DNA of 64,000 nucleotides from Rhizobium phaseoli (lineage in GTDB: Bacteria; Pseudomonadota; Alphaproteobacteria; Rhizobiales; Rhizobiaceae). Positions 36,660 to 47,422 of the stretch are shown one piece after another. Positions within the stretch are counted from its first letter, which is position 1; every line of letters starts with the position of its first letter. Position numbers and translations under genes: made by a program. The notes beneath the pieces are model-generated. The model saw only the letters and a list, made by a program, of their open reading frames with translations. It searched no databases and was not told where the DNA came from. The stretch spans positions 1 to 64,000 of the forward strand of contig NZ_WUFT01000025.1 in NCBI RefSeq assembly GCF_010668805.1, in the 5' to 3' direction.

Positions 36660-39600
36660 TGTAACGCCTCTTCCCAACGACGATGATCCCGGCGCCTGGA
36701 TCGGCTGGACGACGATCCAGCAGGCGATTGCCTCGGATCCTCTGCGTTCGGCATGGGTCTCTGCCAATGCCGGCTCCGGCAAGACGCATGTGCTGACACA
36801 GCGCGTCATCCGTCTTCTGCTGGCCGGGGCGCGGCCTTCCGCCATTTTATGCCTGACCTATACCAAGGCTGCAGCTTCCGAAATGTCGAACCGCGTCTTC
36901 GAACGGCTGGCGGACTGGGTGGTGCTTGACGATGAGGACCTTAGCCGGCGGATCACCCAGATCGAGGGGACGGCTCCCGATGGACTGAAGCTTGCCGAGG
37001 CGCGCCGGCTGTTTGCGAAGGCGCTAGAGACACCCGGCGGGCTGAAGATCCAGACGATCCATGCCTTTTGCGAGGCGCTGCTGCACCAGTTTCCACTGGA
37101 GGCCAACGTCGCCGGGCATTTCTCGGTTCTCGACGACCGCGCGGCGGTGGCGCTGCTTTCCGATGCGCGCCGGGCGCTGCTGACGGCAACCGCGCCTGAG
37201 GGAGACAGCACACTGGCCGAGGCGTTCGCCTATGTGCTCGATCTCGGGGACGAATCCGGACTGGAGAACCTGCTCGGCGACATCGTCGCCCATCGCAACG
37301 CCATCCGCCGTTTCACGGCAACCGCCGAACGGCAGGGCGGCGTGGAGAGGGTCCTGCGCGAAAGGCTTGGCCTTGCCGCCGGCGACACGGAAAGCCGGGT
37401 CGCGGCGCAATATTGGCCGTTGCCGGAGCTTTCGGGCGGCATGCTGGAGCTTTATCTGTCGCTTGCCGACCAGAAAGGCGGCGCGAAGGCGCAGGAGGTT
37501 GCCTATGGCCTCAGGCTTGCCGGGCGGGAGCGCGATGACGCAAGGCGCGCTGATTTTCTCGAGAAAATCTTTCTGACAGCCAAGGGCGAGCCCAAGGCGG
37601 ACTCGCAATTCACGGTCAAGGCGATGCTGGCCGACGCACCGCAGCTGGCGGGCGCCATCGCCGCTGCCCGCGCCCATGTCGCCGAAAGCCGCGACCGGCT
37701 GAAACTGATGCGAATGTACGGCGCCACACATGCAGCGCTCGTGCTCGCCGGGCGGCTTAATCACGACTACGAGGAATTGAAAAAGCAGCGCAGCCAGCTC
37801 GATTTCGAGGATCTGATCACCCGCAGCGCCGACCTGCTGACGAAAAGCGGCGTCGGCCCCTGGATCCACTACAAGCTCGATCGCGGCATCGACCATATCC
37901 TCGTCGACGAGGCGCAGGATACCAGCCCGATCCAATGGAGCGTCATCCAATCGCTTGCCGAGGATTTCTTCTCCGGCGAAAGCGCCCGGCCGATCGTGCG
38001 CACGCTGTTTGCCGTCGGCGACGAGAAACAGTCGATCTATTCCTTTCAAGGAGCGCGGCCTGAGCGTTTTTCGGAGGAAAGCGACCGAACGCGGCGGCGG
38101 GTTTCCGACAGCGGGCAGAGCTTTTCCTCCGTCCGGCTGCCGCTTTCCTTCCGCTCGACCGCCGATGTGCTTGAGGCCGTCGACCATATTTTCCGGGAAC
38201 CAAACAATGCGCGCGGCCTCAGCGCTCTCGGCGAACCGGTGGTGCATCGCTCCAGCCGCATCGGACATCCCGGCGCCGTCGATCTCTGGGAGATGGTCGC
38301 GCCGGAAGCGGTGGTAAAGGAGGAGGACTGGACGGCGCCTTTCGACGCGACGCCGGAAAGCGCGCCGGCTGCAATCCTGGCGCGGCGGATCGCCCATTCG
38401 ATCGGCACACTGGTCGGCCGCGAGACGATCGTCGACAAAGGCAAGGAGCGCCTGATCGAAGCCGGCGACATCCTCGTGCTGGTGCGCAAGCGCGACGCCT
38501 TCGTCAATGCGTTGACGCGCGCGTTGAAGCGCCGCGGCGACATTCCGGTCGCCGGCGCCGACAGACTGGTGCTGACTAGTCATATCGCCGTGCAGGATCT
38601 GCTGGCGCTCGGCCGTTTCCTGCTGCTGCCGGAAGACGATCTTTCGCTCGCCGCCGTGCTCAAGAGCCCGCTGTTTAATCTTTCCGAAGACGACATCTTT
38701 GCGATTGCCGCGCTGCGCGGCGATAATGAGAGCGTCTGGCACCATCTCAAAAGCTTCGCCGCCGATGGCACCGAGCGTTTCAGCGCAGCCGTCGAGAGGC
38801 TTGAATTGTTCCTTCGTCAATCCAGGAGCCTGTCGGTCCACGATTTTTATGCGCGTGTGCTCGGCAGCCATGGTGGGCGGCGGCAATTCCTTGCCCGGCT
38901 CGGCACCGAGGTCAGCGATATCCTCGACGAATTCCTGACCTTCACCCTCGACCACGAGAACTCCGGTCTCCCCGGGCTGCAGTCCTTCATCTCGACGCTG
39001 GAGCTCGAAGCCCCCGTGGTCAAGCGCGAGCAGGACAAGGGGCGCAATGAAGTGCGGATCATGACGGTGCATGCCTCCAAGGGTCTTGAGGCACCGATCG
39101 TTTTCCTCGTCGACGGCGGTTCGAAGGCTTTTACCCATACTCATCTGCCGAAGCTCCGCCTGATCGAGACCGACGCCGACGAGCCGCCGATGCCCGTCTG
39201 GGTTCCTGTCTCCGATCTCGCCAATTCGCTGACCCAAGACGATGCCGCGCGGATCCAGATGCTGGCGGAGGAAGAATATCGCCGATTGCTCTATGTCGCC
39301 ATGACGCGCGCCGCCGACCGGCTGGTCGTCTGCGGCTATCGCGGCGTGCGTGTGAACAACGACACCTGGCATCTGATGATTTCGACGGCACTGCGCGACG
39401 ATCATCCGCTGGTGGAGACGACCACATTTTCCAGTCCCGATGGGGAATGGCCGGGTATCAAATGGCGCGTGCCGCGGGTGAAACGACGCTTCGAACGCAC
39501 CGACCGCAGCCAGGAGCGCGACAGCGAGGAGAGGCTGCCGGATGGTCTGTTGCGACCGTTGCCGCCGCAGGCAGGGCTGCCCCGGCCGCTCAGCCCCTCC

Positions 39601-40203
39601 GGCGCCGGGACGATCATCGATGAAGACGAGGGTGGTTTGCTCGTCGTTTCGCCACTGTTTAGCGAGAGGCAGCGCAGCGATCGTTCGATGGAGAAGGGCA
39701 GGCTCATCCACCGTATGCTGCAGGCGCTTCCGGAAATTCCGCCTGCCGAACGGCCTGATGCCGCAGGCCGCTATGCCGAACGAGCGGCGCGGTTCTGGCC
39801 GGAAGCCGAACGGCGCAAACTTGTCGATTCGGTTCTGAAACTATTGGACGAAGAGGGTCTGCAGTCCGTCCTCGGTGCGCAGGCCCAGCCCGAGGTCTCG
39901 ATCATGGGAACGCTAACGCTCGAAGACAGGCGCTATACCGTCTCCGGCCGCATCGACCGGCTTGCCGTCCTTGCCGATCGCGTCGTCATTCTGGACTACA
40001 AGACCAATCGGGTGCCGCCGGCAACAGAGGAGGCTATCCCCTTCGCGCACCGGGCGCAGCTGGCGATCTATCGAGAGATCCTGGCGCCGCTCTATCCCGG
40101 CAAGCGTATCGATTGCATGCTTGTCTATACCGAGAACGCCTCGCTCTACACGCTGAGCGAAAAGGCGCTCGGTTTGGCGCTTGCAGCAGTCAAGACAAAG
40201 TGA
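36652..40203 (+). CDS. addA: Double-strand break repair helicase AddA
   Basis: A 1183-residue UvrD-type helicase with a C-terminal RecB-like nuclease. Walker [14 protein letters not shown] is at about 38-50, [11 protein letters not shown] is motif Ia, [12 protein letters not shown] is the Walker B region, and [12 protein letters not shown] and [13 protein letters not shown] are motifs V and VI. The nuclease active site is [12 protein letters not shown] near the C-terminus. The ATG at 36652 lies inside the end of addB. It is the motor and one of the two nucleases of the AddAB complex. Confidence 0.96.
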   Translation: MSDVTPLPNDDDPGAWIGWTTIQQAIASDPLRSAWVSANAGSGKTHVLTQRVIRLLLAGARPSAILCLTYTKAAASEMSNRVFERLADWVVLDDEDLSRRITQIEGTAPDGLKLAEARRLFAKALETPGGLKIQTIHAFCEALLHQFPLEANVAGHFSVLDDRAAVALLSDARRALLTATAPEGDSTLAEAFAYVLDLGDESGLENLLGDIVAHRNAIRRFTATAERQGGVERVLRERLGLAAGDTESRVAAQYWPLPELSGGMLELYLSLADQKGGAKAQEVAYGLRLAGRERDDARRADFLEKIFLTAKGEPKADSQFTVKAMLADAPQLAGAIAAARAHVAESRDRLKLMRMYGATHAALVLAGRLNHDYEELKKQRSQLDFEDLITRSADLLTKSGVGPWIHYKLDRGIDHILVDEAQDTSPIQWSVIQSLAEDFFSGESARPIVRTLFAVGDEKQSIYSFQGARPERFSEESDRTRRRVSDSGQSFSSVRLPLSFRSTADVLEAVDHIFREPNNARGLSALGEPVVHRSSRIGHPGAVDLWEMVAPEAVVKEEDWTAPFDATPESAPAAILARRIAHSIGTLVGRETIVDKGKERLIEAGDILVLVRKRDAFVNALTRALKRRGDIPVAGADRLVLTSHIAVQDLLALGRFLLLPEDDLSLAAVLKSPLFNLSEDDIFAIAALRGDNESVWHHLKSFAADGTERFSAAVERLELFLRQSRSLSVHDFYARVLGSHGGRRQFLARLGTEVSDILDEFLTFTLDHENSGLPGLQSFISTLELEAPVVKREQDKGRNEVRIMTVHASKGLEAPIVFLVDGGSKAFTHTHLPKLRLIETDADEPPMPVWVPVSDLANSLTQDDAARIQMLAEEEYRRLLYVAMTRAADRLVVCGYRGVRVNNDTWHLMISTALRDDHPLVETTTFSSPDGEWPGIKWRVPRVKRRFERTDRSQERDSEERLPDGLLRPLPPQAGLPRPLSPSGAGTIIDEDEGGLLVVSPLFSERQRSDRSMEKGRLIHRMLQALPEIPPAERPDAAGRYAERAARFWPEAERRKLVDSVLKLLDEEGLQSVLGAQAQPEVSIMGTLTLEDRRYTVSGRIDRLAVLADRVVILDYKTNRVPPATEEAIPFAHRAQLAIYREILAPLYPGKRIDCMLVYTENASLYTLSEKALGLALAAVKTK

Positions 40204-40273
40204 AATACCGGACATTGAAAATTCGGCACCGCAGCATCACATGTGGTTCAACACCGAGACAAAGGAGCAGCCC

Positions 40274-40594
40274 ATGGCTACCGTGAAAGTCGATATCAAC
40301 AACTTCCAGTCGGAAGTTCTGGAATCCGCAGAGCCCGTCGTCGTCGATTTCTGGGCTGAATGGTGCGGCCCGTGCAAGATGATTGCGCCGAGCCTCGAAG
40401 AAATCGCCGTCGAGATGGAAGGCAAGGTCAAGGTGGCCAAGCTGAATATCGATGAGAACCCGGAACTCGCCGCCCAGTTCGGTGTGCGCTCTATTCCGAC
40501 CCTGGCGATCTTCAAGGGCGGCGAAGTCGCCGATATCTCCGTCGGCGCCAAGCCGAAGACCGCGCTTTCGAACTGGATTTCGAGCGCTGCGTGA
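40274..40594 (+). CDS. trxA: Thioredoxin 1
   Basis: A 106-residue thioredoxin with the active-site WCGPC at about residues 31-35 in [12 protein letters not shown] and the cis-proline in RSIPTLAIF. It reduces disulfides in ribonucleotide reductase and many other cytosolic proteins. AAGGAG lies a few bases before the ATG. It follows addA by 70 bases with no terminator between and has its own terminator after it. Confidence 0.97.
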   Translation: MATVKVDINNFQSEVLESAEPVVVDFWAEWCGPCKMIAPSLEEIAVEMEGKVKVAKLNIDENPELAAQFGVRSIPTLAIFKGGEVADISVGAKPKTALSNWISSAA

Positions 40595-40625
40595 CTGATA
40601 TCGCTTAAATTAAATCGCATTGACG

Positions 40626-40653
40626 AAAAAGCCCGGCATCGACCGGGCTTTTT
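40626..40653. terminator. Bidirectional terminator between trxA and folC
   Basis: AAAAAGCCCGG (40626-40636) and CCGGGCTTTTT (40643-40653) form a perfect stem with a 6-base loop. The flanking A and T runs make it usable by both converging genes. Confidence 0.9.
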
Positions 40654-40662
40654 CAATTGCCT

Positions 40663-41991
40663 TCATTTCGGCGGCGTGCCGTTGTCGGAAAGCACATCGC
40701 CGACGAGATAGAGGGAGCCGCCGATGAGGATGCGCGGGGGTAGACCCTCCGGATCGAGGACGGCTTTTATGGCTTCCAGCGCATCGCCGACCGTCGACAT
40801 CGGTTCGGCAACCAGGCCGGCATCATAGGCGGCGTTCGACAATATCACCGGGTCGATCATCGCATCGCTGTTGCGGATCGGCACGCAGAAGACTTTCTCG
40901 ACCAAGCCGGCGAAGGCCTTGAAATAGCCGACCGGATCCTTGGTGTTGATCATGCCGGTAATGAGGAAAAGCGGCCGGGACTGGCGTTCCTCGAAATTGG
41001 CCATGGCTTCGGCGATCACTTCGCCGGCCCCGGGATTGTGCCCGCCGTCGATCCAGATCTCGGCGCCGGCGGGTGCATGCTGAAGCAGCCGGCCTTCGCT
41101 CAGACGCTGGAGCCGGCCGGGCCATTCCACAGAATTCATCGCCTTTTCCATCATCGCCTCGGTGACGGGGAAACCCGCCGCCTTGACGGCGCGAATGGCG
41201 GCGGCGGCATTGGCATATTGGTGGCGGCCGGGAAGCCGCGGCAGCGGCAGGTCGGCAAGACCGAATTCGTCCTGATAGACGAGCCGGCCATATTCCTCAT
41301 GCGCCATGAAATCCTGGCCGAAGACGGCACTGGGACAATGCAGCCGTTCGGCCGTCGCCATCAGCACGTCGAGCGCGGCGTCATATTCCTGATGACCGAT
41401 GACAACGGGATATCCCGGCTTCATGATGCCGGCCTTTTCGGCGGCGATCAGCTCGACCCTGTCGCCGAGATAGGGCTGGTGATCGAGCGAGATCGGCATG
41501 ATCACCGAAACCGCCGGATCGGAAATGACATTGGTGGCATCGAACCGACCGCCGAGTCCGACTTCGATGATCGCGGCATCGGCCGGCTGTTCGGAAAACA
41601 GAATGAAGGTGACCGCCGTCAGGATTTCGAAGACGGTGATGTGCTGTCCGGCATTGGCATCTGCCACACGACGCAGGGCCTCGGCGAAGACGGCGTCATC
41701 GACAAGCTGCCCGCGCCCGCCCGCCACACCAATGCGGTAACGCTCGTGCCAATTGACGAGATGCGGCGAGGTGTGAACATGAGCGCTGTAGCCGCCGGCT
41801 TCGAGCAGAGCGCGGCAGAAGGCGGTGACAGAGCCTTTGCCGTTGGTGCCGGCGACATGGATCACCGGCGGCAGATTCCGGTGTGGATTGCCGAGCCCGT
41901 CGAGAAGACGGGTGATGCGATCGAGAGACAGATCAAAACCCTTGGGATGCAATCCCATGAGCTTGTCGATCTCCTGTGCTGCCTCACTCAC
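40663..41991 (-). CDS. folC: Bifunctional dihydrofolate / folylpolyglutamate synthase
   Basis: An Mur-ligase-like enzyme of about 442 residues that adds glutamate to dihydropteroate and folates. The P-loop VAGTNGKGSVTAFCRA is near residue 45, followed by YSAHVHTSPHL, and a conserved DGGHNPGAGEVIAEAM is at about 310. A GTG at 41991 preceded by AGAGG is preferred; a TTG at 42015 would add eight residues, and the choice is not certain. It is the last gene of trpFBA-accD-folC, 27-51 bases after accD. Confidence 0.95.
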   Translation of the reverse strand: MSEAAQEIDKLMGLHPKGFDLSLDRITRLLDGLGNPHRNLPPVIHVAGTNGKGSVTAFCRALLEAGGYSAHVHTSPHLVNWHERYRIGVAGGRGQLVDDAVFAEALRRVADANAGQHITVFEILTAVTFILFSEQPADAAIIEVGLGGRFDATNVISDPAVSVIMPISLDHQPYLGDRVELIAAEKAGIMKPGYPVVIGHQEYDAALDVLMATAERLHCPSAVFGQDFMAHEEYGRLVYQDEFGLADLPLPRLPGRHQYANAAAAIRAVKAAGFPVTEAMMEKAMNSVEWPGRLQRLSEGRLLQHAPAGAEIWIDGGHNPGAGEVIAEAMANFEERQSRPLFLITGMINTKDPVGYFKAFAGLVEKVFCVPIRNSDAMIDPVILSNAAYDAGLVAEPMSTVGDALEAIKAVLDPEGLPPRILIGGSLYLVGDVLSDNGTPPK

Positions 41992-42042
41992 CGCGGTTTG
42001 GCCTCTGGGTATCAATTCGGCACCCCGCTTGCTTGTCGGTTA

Positions 42043-42948
42043 TCAGGCGCTCGCCGCCAGAGCGATCGCACCGCTATTCATGTCGTTCGCCGCCGAAACC
42101 GGCTTCTTCGTCAGGATCTTCAGGACGCGCGCCAGCGTTTCCGGGATATCGTGACGTTTGACGACCATATCGACCATACCATGCTCCAGCAGGTATTCGG
42201 AGGTCTGGAAGCCTTCGGGCAGTTTTTCACGCAGCGTCTGCTCGATGACGCGCTTGCCGGCAAAGCCGATCTCGGCGCCCGGCTCGGCCAGATGGATATC
42301 GCCCAGCATGGCATAGGAGGCTGTGACGCCGCCTGTGGTCGGGTTGGTCAGCACGACGATATAGGGCTGGCCGGATTCCTTCAGCAGGTCGAGGGCAACC
42401 GTCGTGCGCGGCAGCTGCATCAGCGACAGGATGCCTTCCTGCATGCGCGCGCCGCCGGAAGCGGGGAACATCACCAGCGGGCACTTTTCGGAGGTCGCAC
42501 GCTCGAAAGCCTTGACGATCGCCTCGCCGGCGGCCATGCCGAGCGAACCGCCGATGAAGTTGAATTCGTGCACCACCGCCACGAGTTTCAATCCCTGCAC
42601 CTTTCCGACGCCGGCGAGGATCGTATCCTCCTGCTCGGTCTTCAGGCGGCTGTCGCGCAGACGATCGCTATATTTTTTCGAATCGCGGAACTTCAGTGGG
42701 TCCTGGGCGACCTTCGGCTGCGGCAGCGATTCGAACTCGCCATTGTCGAACAGATCGATCAGGCGGGCCTTGGCCGGCATCTTCATGTGATAGCCGGAGG
42801 CTGGAATGACCCATTTGTTGCCTTCCAGATCCTTGTGGAAGACCATCTCGCCGGTTTCCGGGCACTTGATCCAGAGGTTTTCCGGCACTTCGCGACGGCC
42901 CAGCATGGAATTGATCCGCGGGCGAACGTAGTTGGTGATCCAGTTCAA
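42043..42948 (-). CDS. accD: Acetyl-CoA carboxylase carboxyltransferase subunit beta
   Basis: A 301-residue carboxyltransferase subunit that, with AccA, moves the carboxyl group from biotin to acetyl-CoA to make malonyl-CoA. The crotonase-fold core is clear: [29 protein letters not shown] and [16 protein letters not shown]. The N-terminal zinc ribbon of E. coli AccD is degenerate: only Cys29 (IKCPETGEM) remains of the four metal ligands, and the later pair is replaced by PASGYH. That matches what I recall for other Rhizobiales. Confidence 0.96.
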   Translation of the reverse strand: MNWITNYVRPRINSMLGRREVPENLWIKCPETGEMVFHKDLEGNKWVIPASGYHMKMPAKARLIDLFDNGEFESLPQPKVAQDPLKFRDSKKYSDRLRDSRLKTEQEDTILAGVGKVQGLKLVAVVHEFNFIGGSLGMAAGEAIVKAFERATSEKCPLVMFPASGGARMQEGILSLMQLPRTTVALDLLKESGQPYIVVLTNPTTGGVTASYAMLGDIHLAEPGAEIGFAGKRVIEQTLREKLPEGFQTSEYLLEHGMVDMVVKRHDIPETLARVLKILTKKPVSAANDMNSGAIALAASA

Positions 42949-43025
42949 CTCGAATACTCCTGATTGACGAAAGCGTGTCGCGATCGTTCAGATCGTTTGC
43001 CACACTTTGAGGTCTTCGGTTTCCC

Positions 43026-43070
43026 GCATGTCGTTCCCGCAAGACCGCTGCACATTTTGCGCGACATTGC
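43026..43070. repeat. Rhizobial intergenic palindrome (GCATGTCG type), copy 2
   Basis: GCATGTCG (43026-43033) pairs with CGACATTGC (43062-43070) apart from one inserted T; inside are CGCAA and TTGCG arms around ACCGCTGCACAT. It lies in the 142-base accD-trpA gap and shares the GCATGTCGTT … CCGCTGCACA core with copy 1. Confidence 0.65.
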
Positions 43071-43090
43071 TTTGCTCCAATGTGGGCAAA

Positions 43091-43930
43091 CTATTCGGCA
43101 GCAACAAGGCGCGCCGAACGTGTTCCCGTGGAAAGGCCGCGGACCAGTGTAGCAACAGCCTGAACGGTATCGGCCGTTGCCTTGCCGTCGCTCGTCAGAC
43201 TGGTCGCGACCTGATTGACGATGGCGGTGCCGACGACGACGCCGTCGGCCGAACCGCCGATGACCTTTGCATGTTCCGCCGTCTTGACGCCAAAGCCGAC
43301 GCAGACGGGCAGCTTGGTGTGCTGCTTGATGCGTTCGACCGCGCCCGACACCAGCGACGGATCCGGCAGCGCCGAACCGGTGATGCCGTTCATCGAGACG
43401 TAATAGACGAAGCCGGAGGTGTTCTTCAAAACCTTCGGCAGGCGCTTCTCATCCGTCGTCGGCGTCGCCAGGCGGATGAAATTGATGCCTTTGCGGATCG
43501 CCGGGATGCAGAGTTCGTCATCCATCTCAGGCGGCAGATCGACGACGATCAGACCGTCGATGCCGGCAGCAATCGCGTCGTCGAGAAATTTTTCGACGCC
43601 ATAAATATAGATCGGGTTGTAATAGCCCATCATCACGATCGGCGTCGCGTCATCGGATTTGCGGAAATCGGCCGCCAGCTGCAACGTCTTCTTCAGCGTC
43701 TGGCCGCCTTTCAGCGCACGCTGGCCGGCGAGCTGGATCGCCGGGCCGTCGGCCATCGGATCGGAAAAGGGCATGCCGAGCTCGATGATGTCGGAGCCGG
43801 CCTCCGGCAGCGCCTTCATGATGCCGAGAGAGGTATCGTAATCAGGATCGCCGCCCATGAAATAGGTCACAAGCGCCGGACGGCCCTCGGCCTTCAGCTC
43901 GGCAAAGCGTTTGTCCATGCGTGCGGTCAT
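43091..43930 (-). CDS. trpA: Tryptophan synthase alpha subunit
   Basis: A 279-residue barrel that cleaves indole-3-glycerol phosphate to indole. Catalytic Glu and Asp lie in [16 protein letters not shown], with phosphate-binding [12 protein letters not shown] and [12 protein letters not shown]. It starts three bases after trpB and forms the alpha-beta complex with it. Confidence 0.98.
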   Translation of the reverse strand: MTARMDKRFAELKAEGRPALVTYFMGGDPDYDTSLGIMKALPEAGSDIIELGMPFSDPMADGPAIQLAGQRALKGGQTLKKTLQLAADFRKSDDATPIVMMGYYNPIYIYGVEKFLDDAIAAGIDGLIVVDLPPEMDDELCIPAIRKGINFIRLATPTTDEKRLPKVLKNTSGFVYYVSMNGITGSALPDPSLVSGAVERIKQHTKLPVCVGFGVKTAEHAKVIGGSADGVVVGTAIVNQVATSLTSDGKATADTVQAVATLVRGLSTGTRSARLVAAE

Positions 43931-43933
43931 GTC

Positions 43934-45154
43934 TTACAGTCCCATTCCCAGAATCTTGCCGACGGTGAAGATATCCTTGTCGCCGCGGCCGGAGAGGTTC
44001 ATCAGGATGATCTCGTCCTTGCCCATCTTCGGCGCGCGCTTGATCACCTCGGCAATCGCATGCGAGGGCTCGAGCGCCGGGATGATGCCTTCGAGGCGGG
44101 TCAGGGTCTGGAAAGCCTCCAGCGCTTCGTGATCCATGATCGGCACATAGTCGACGCGGCCGGTATCGTTCAGCCAGGAATGTTCGGGGCCGATGCCGGG
44201 ATAATCGAGACCCGCCGAAATCGAATGGCCTTCCTTGATCTGGCCATCGCCATCCTGCAGCAGATAGGTGCGGTTGCCGTGCAGCACCCCCGGCGAACCG
44301 GCGGTGATCGACGCGCAATGTTCGTCGCCCTGCAGGCCCTTGCCGCCGGCTTCGACGCCGACGATCTTGACTGTGGGATCATCCAGGAAAGGATGGAAAA
44401 TGCCGATCGCGTTCGACCCGCCGCCAACGGCAGCGATGACGAGATCCGGCAGGCGGCCTTCGGCTGCCAGCATCTGCTCTTTCGCTTCGGTGCCGATCAC
44501 CGACTGGAAATCGCGGACCATCTCCGGATAGGGATGCGGACCGGCCGCCGTTCCGATCAGGTAATAGGTATCCTCGACATTGGTCACCCAGTCGCGAAGC
44601 GCCTCGTTCATGGCGTCCTTCAGCGTGCCGCTCCCCGCGGTGACCGGTTTGACTTCGGCGCCGAGCAGCTTCATGCGGAAAACGTTCGGTGCCTGACGCT
44701 CGACGTCGGTCGCGCCCATATAGACGACGCAGGGAAGGCCGAAGCGGGCGGCAACCGTGGCGGAGGCAACGCCGTGCTGGCCGGCCCCGGTTTCGGCGAT
44801 GATCCGGGTCTTACCCATGCGCTTGGCGAGCAGGATCTGGCCGATGCAGTTGTTGATCTTGTGCGAACCGGTGTGGTTCAGCTCCTCGCGCTTGAAATAG
44901 ATCTTCGCGCCGCCGAGTTCGGCGGTCAGCCGCTCGGCGAAATAGAGCGGGCTCGGCCGACCGATATAATGGGCGCCGAGATGCTTCAATTCGGCCTGGA
45001 ATGCCGGATCGTTCTTGGCCCTGTCCCACTCGTCCTGCAGATCGAGGATCAGCGGCATCAACGTTTCGGCAACGAAACGACCGCCATAAATGCCGAAACG
45101 GCCATCTTCATCGGGTCCGGAGCGGAAGGAATTCGGTTTAGGCGTCTCGTTCAC
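43934..45154 (-). CDS. trpB: Tryptophan synthase beta subunit
   Basis: A 406-residue PLP enzyme joining indole and serine. The Schiff-base lysine is in [11 protein letters not shown], the phosphate loop is GGGSNAIG, and [10 protein letters not shown] is the signature around the catalytic Glu. The GTG at 45154 ([10 protein letters not shown]) has AGGGAG six bases upstream; a TTG two codons earlier overlaps the trpF stop and is less likely. Confidence 0.98.
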   Translation of the reverse strand: MNETPKPNSFRSGPDEDGRFGIYGGRFVAETLMPLILDLQDEWDRAKNDPAFQAELKHLGAHYIGRPSPLYFAERLTAELGGAKIYFKREELNHTGSHKINNCIGQILLAKRMGKTRIIAETGAGQHGVASATVAARFGLPCVVYMGATDVERQAPNVFRMKLLGAEVKPVTAGSGTLKDAMNEALRDWVTNVEDTYYLIGTAAGPHPYPEMVRDFQSVIGTEAKEQMLAAEGRLPDLVIAAVGGGSNAIGIFHPFLDDPTVKIVGVEAGGKGLQGDEHCASITAGSPGVLHGNRTYLLQDGDGQIKEGHSISAGLDYPGIGPEHSWLNDTGRVDYVPIMDHEALEAFQTLTRLEGIIPALEPSHAIAEVIKRAPKMGKDEIILMNLSGRGDKDIFTVGKILGMGL

Positions 45155-45156
45155 TC

Positions 45157-45825
45157 TCAACTCCCTGAGGCCATGACAGGCGCATCCGCCTCTTCGACCG
45201 CATCGAAAAATTCATCGATCATTGCGACGCTCTTCACGCCAGGCGCGGTTTCGACACCCGATGAGACGTCGATACCACGGGCATTGGTGTTGGCCAGCGC
45301 ATCCGCGACATTGTTCTTGTTCAGCCCGCCAGAAAGCATGTAGTCGATGCTGCCGTCGAGCCAGCTAAGAAGGCTCCAGTCGAAGGAAACGCCGTTACCA
45401 CCCGGCAATTCGGAACCCTTCGGCGCTTTTGCATCGAAGAGAAAACGATCGGCGATGCCGATATAGGCCTCGACCCGTTTCAGATCATCGGCGGTGCGCA
45501 CCGAAAATACCTTCATGACAGGCAGAGCATAAAGCGCCTTTATGGTCAGCACATGTTCGGGACTCTCGTTGCCGTGCAGCTGCAGAATATCCGGCTTCAA
45601 CAGCGAGACGATCTCGTCCAAATCGTCGTTGCTGGGATCGACGACGACGGCGACGATCTTCGCCTTGCCGCGCGCCGGTTCGGCAAGTATTGCCGCCAGG
45701 TCCGGCTCGATGTAGCGCGGGCTCTTTTCGAAGAAAATAAAACCGATATGGGTCGCGCCGCGTTTCAGCGCGCGATCGACAGCCTCGGGCGTCGTCAAGC
45801 CGCAGATTTTGATATCCGGTTTCAT
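45157..45825 (-). CDS. trpF: Phosphoribosylanthranilate isomerase
   Basis: A 222-residue barrel for the third dedicated step of tryptophan synthesis. The catalytic Cys is in [11 protein letters not shown] (about residue 8) and the general-acid Asp in [20 protein letters not shown] holds the phosphate site. It is the first gene of trpF-trpB-trpA-accD-folC; the other trp genes are not in the window. No strong ribosome site is visible. Confidence 0.97.
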   Translation of the reverse strand: MKPDIKICGLTTPEAVDRALKRGATHIGFIFFEKSPRYIEPDLAAILAEPARGKAKIVAVVVDPSNDDLDEIVSLLKPDILQLHGNESPEHVLTIKALYALPVMKVFSVRTADDLKRVEAYIGIADRFLFDAKAPKGSELPGGNGVSFDWSLLSWLDGSIDYMLSGGLNKNNVADALANTNARGIDVSSGVETAPGVKSVAMIDEFFDAVEEADAPVMASGS

Positions 45826-45900
45826 GGCAGCGAAGTGACACGAAATGCGTCGAGAGTCGAGCCAATTTGCGTTGAAAGCTGCATTTAGAGCGGCTTTCGG

Positions 45901-45944
45901 CTAAAGCGCGTCTCGATCTTTCAGATTCGCTCCTCGCGCTTTAG
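45901..45944. repeat. Inverted repeat upstream of trpF
   Basis: CTAAAGCGCG (45901-45910) and CGCGCTTTAG (45935-45944) are perfect 10-base arms with a 24-base loop. It adjoins the GCATGTCG-type copy at 45958, and together they form one composite intergenic element that takes up most of the 172-base gap before trpF. Confidence 0.65.
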
Positions 45945-45957
45945 CCCTTTATTTTAC

Positions 45958-45996
45958 GCATGTCGTGGCGGCAAAAGCGCTAGCGCTTTGACATGC
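45958..45996. repeat. Rhizobial intergenic palindrome (GCATGTCG type), copy 3
   Basis: GCATGTCG (45958-45965) pairs with GACATGC (45990-45996), and the interior contains the self-complementary AAAGCGCTAGCGCTTT (45974-45989). It ends one base from the stop of the YgjP-type gene, so it may also act as that gene's transcript end. Confidence 0.6.
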
Positions 45997-45997
45997 T

Positions 45998-46756
45998 CTA
46001 GTCGAAATCGATGGCGTGCAGCTGGCTGCCGTGCCGCTTCAGCCAGGATTTTGCCTCCTCCATGCCCGGGCAAAGCTTGCGGCAGAGCGCCCAGAAGTGC
46101 GGGCCATGATTCATTTCCTTGAGGTGGGCAACCTCGTGGGCGGCGAGATAGTCGATCACCGAAGGTGGCGCCATGACGATGCGCCAGGAAAAGCTCAGAT
46201 TTCCCTCCGACGAGCACGAGCCCCAGCGGCTGCGGGTATCCTTCATCGAGATCGAGCGGATCGGCGCCCGGATCGTTCCGGCATGCATCGTCGCCAGCCT
46301 TACAAGATCGGCACGCGCCTCTTTCTTGAGAAAGGCCGCGATGCGCCGCCCAACATGTTCCGCCATTCCGCTGACGCGCAGCACCGGTCTGTCGTCAATC
46401 AAAACCGCTTCCGTCAGGCCGCGCAAGCTGCCGGTATGCTGGATGCGATGGGACACGCCGCGAAAGAGAATTTCGCCGCCGTCGCGAAGGCCGGCATCGG
46501 TCGAAAACTTGGCAAGTTTGGTGAGTAGCCACCCCTGGTGCCGATCGAGAAATGCATTGACCTCGCGCGCCGCAAGGCCTTTCGGCACCGTCATCTTCAA
46601 GGCCCGGCCGCCCGGCTCTATGCGCAAGGTGATGCGCGTCGCCCGGTCATGCTGCTTGATGGTCAGCGGCATGAGCCGGCCGGCCACATCAAGCGTCCGC
46701 GTTTCGGGCGGAGCCGGTTTCCGGGCTTTCGGCCTTGTCTTCAGAAGCGAGAACAT
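45998..46756 (-). CDS. YgjP/DUF45-type metallopeptidase
   Basis: A 252-residue protein with the zinc-peptidase motif HEVAHLKEMNHGPHFW near the C-terminus; the two histidines and glutamate of H-E-x-x-H plus a downstream histidine are all present. The preceding segment RWGSCSSEGNLSFSWRIVMAPP is the hallmark of the YgjP (DUF45, WLM-like) family. No signal peptide is visible, so it is probably cytosolic. The substrate is unknown. Confidence 0.9.
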   Translation of the reverse strand: MFSLLKTRPKARKPAPPETRTLDVAGRLMPLTIKQHDRATRITLRIEPGGRALKMTVPKGLAAREVNAFLDRHQGWLLTKLAKFSTDAGLRDGGEILFRGVSHRIQHTGSLRGLTEAVLIDDRPVLRVSGMAEHVGRRIAAFLKKEARADLVRLATMHAGTIRAPIRSISMKDTRSRWGSCSSEGNLSFSWRIVMAPPSVIDYLAAHEVAHLKEMNHGPHFWALCRKLCPGMEEAKSWLKRHGSQLHAIDFD

Positions 46757-46797
46757 GGTTGTTTTCTATCCGATTCGCCGGGGGAGCGGACATAGAA

Positions 46798-46821
46798 AAA
46801 CCGGCATCGGAAGATGCCGGT
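46798..46821 (-). terminator. Terminator of the DUF2852 gene
   Basis: ACCGGCATC (46800-46808) and GATGCCGGT (46813-46821) form a 9-bp stem with a GGAA tetraloop. On the minus strand it is followed by TTTTCTATG, 22 bases after the stop. Confidence 0.88.
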
Positions 46822-46843
46822 CATCAATTCAGCGTTCAGGCCT

Positions 46844-47278
46844 TCATGGCGTCTGGTATTCGGCAACCGGGCCGTTGTCGTCACGCTTGGCGTTCCTGCG
46901 GTCACGCATGAAGCGATCGAACTCTTCCTGGTCCTTGGCGCGGCGAAGTTCGCGCATGTAGGCGTCGAATTCCTCACGCATTTCGTCGAGCTTGCGGCGC
47001 TCTTCCTCGATCCGGTCGATCTCGGCCTTGCGCCAGTCGTCGAAGGCGACATTGCCGGTCGAGAAGTGCGGGCGGTGACGGCCGTGCGGACGGCGGCAGG
47101 AGGCAAAAAAGCCATCGGTCGCCTGGTTGACGTCACGCTTGAAGCCGCGCAGACGGTCGCCGAAGATGATGTAGGCAAGCATGGCAAGACCCAGAGGCCA
47201 GAAAACCATGAAGCCGAGAATCATCAGGGCAATGGTAGCCGGAGTCCAATCCGGTCGAAGCAATGCTGACTGGTTCAT
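46844..47278 (-). CDS. DUF2852 family membrane protein
   Basis: A 144-residue protein with one or two hydrophobic segments at about 14-42 (MILGFMVFWPLGLAMLAYII). A long charged, probably coiled-coil C-terminal half follows (DRIEEERRKLDEMREEFDAYMRELRR). I recognise DUF2852, which is widespread in Rhizobiales with no known function. The ATG at 47278 (MNQSALLRPDW) is preferred because the longer frame adds residues unlike the family. Confidence 0.85.
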   Translation of the reverse strand: MNQSALLRPDWTPATIALMILGFMVFWPLGLAMLAYIIFGDRLRGFKRDVNQATDGFFASCRRPHGRHRPHFSTGNVAFDDWRKAEIDRIEEERRKLDEMREEFDAYMRELRRAKDQEEFDRFMRDRRNAKRDDNGPVAEYQTP

Positions 47279-47422
47279 CGTGCGGGTATCCTCGCTTTCC
47301 GCGCCCGGCAGAATACCGAGTGCTGAAATCGATGTGGTTACCGCAACAACGGCCTTCAAGACGATTGCCCGCGAAATCGGACAAAGCCTTGAATCCGTTT
47401 TGCTAATTCAGCCGTCGCTGAT

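Noticed and set aside
37024-39711. 895-codon minus-strand frame opposite addA
   Set aside because: Antisense shadow of addA, whose helicase and nuclease motifs are all intact on the plus strand.
43007-45343. 778-codon plus-strand frame opposite trpA and trpB
   Set aside because: Both tryptophan synthase genes are complete and conserved on the minus strand; the opposing frame is compositional.
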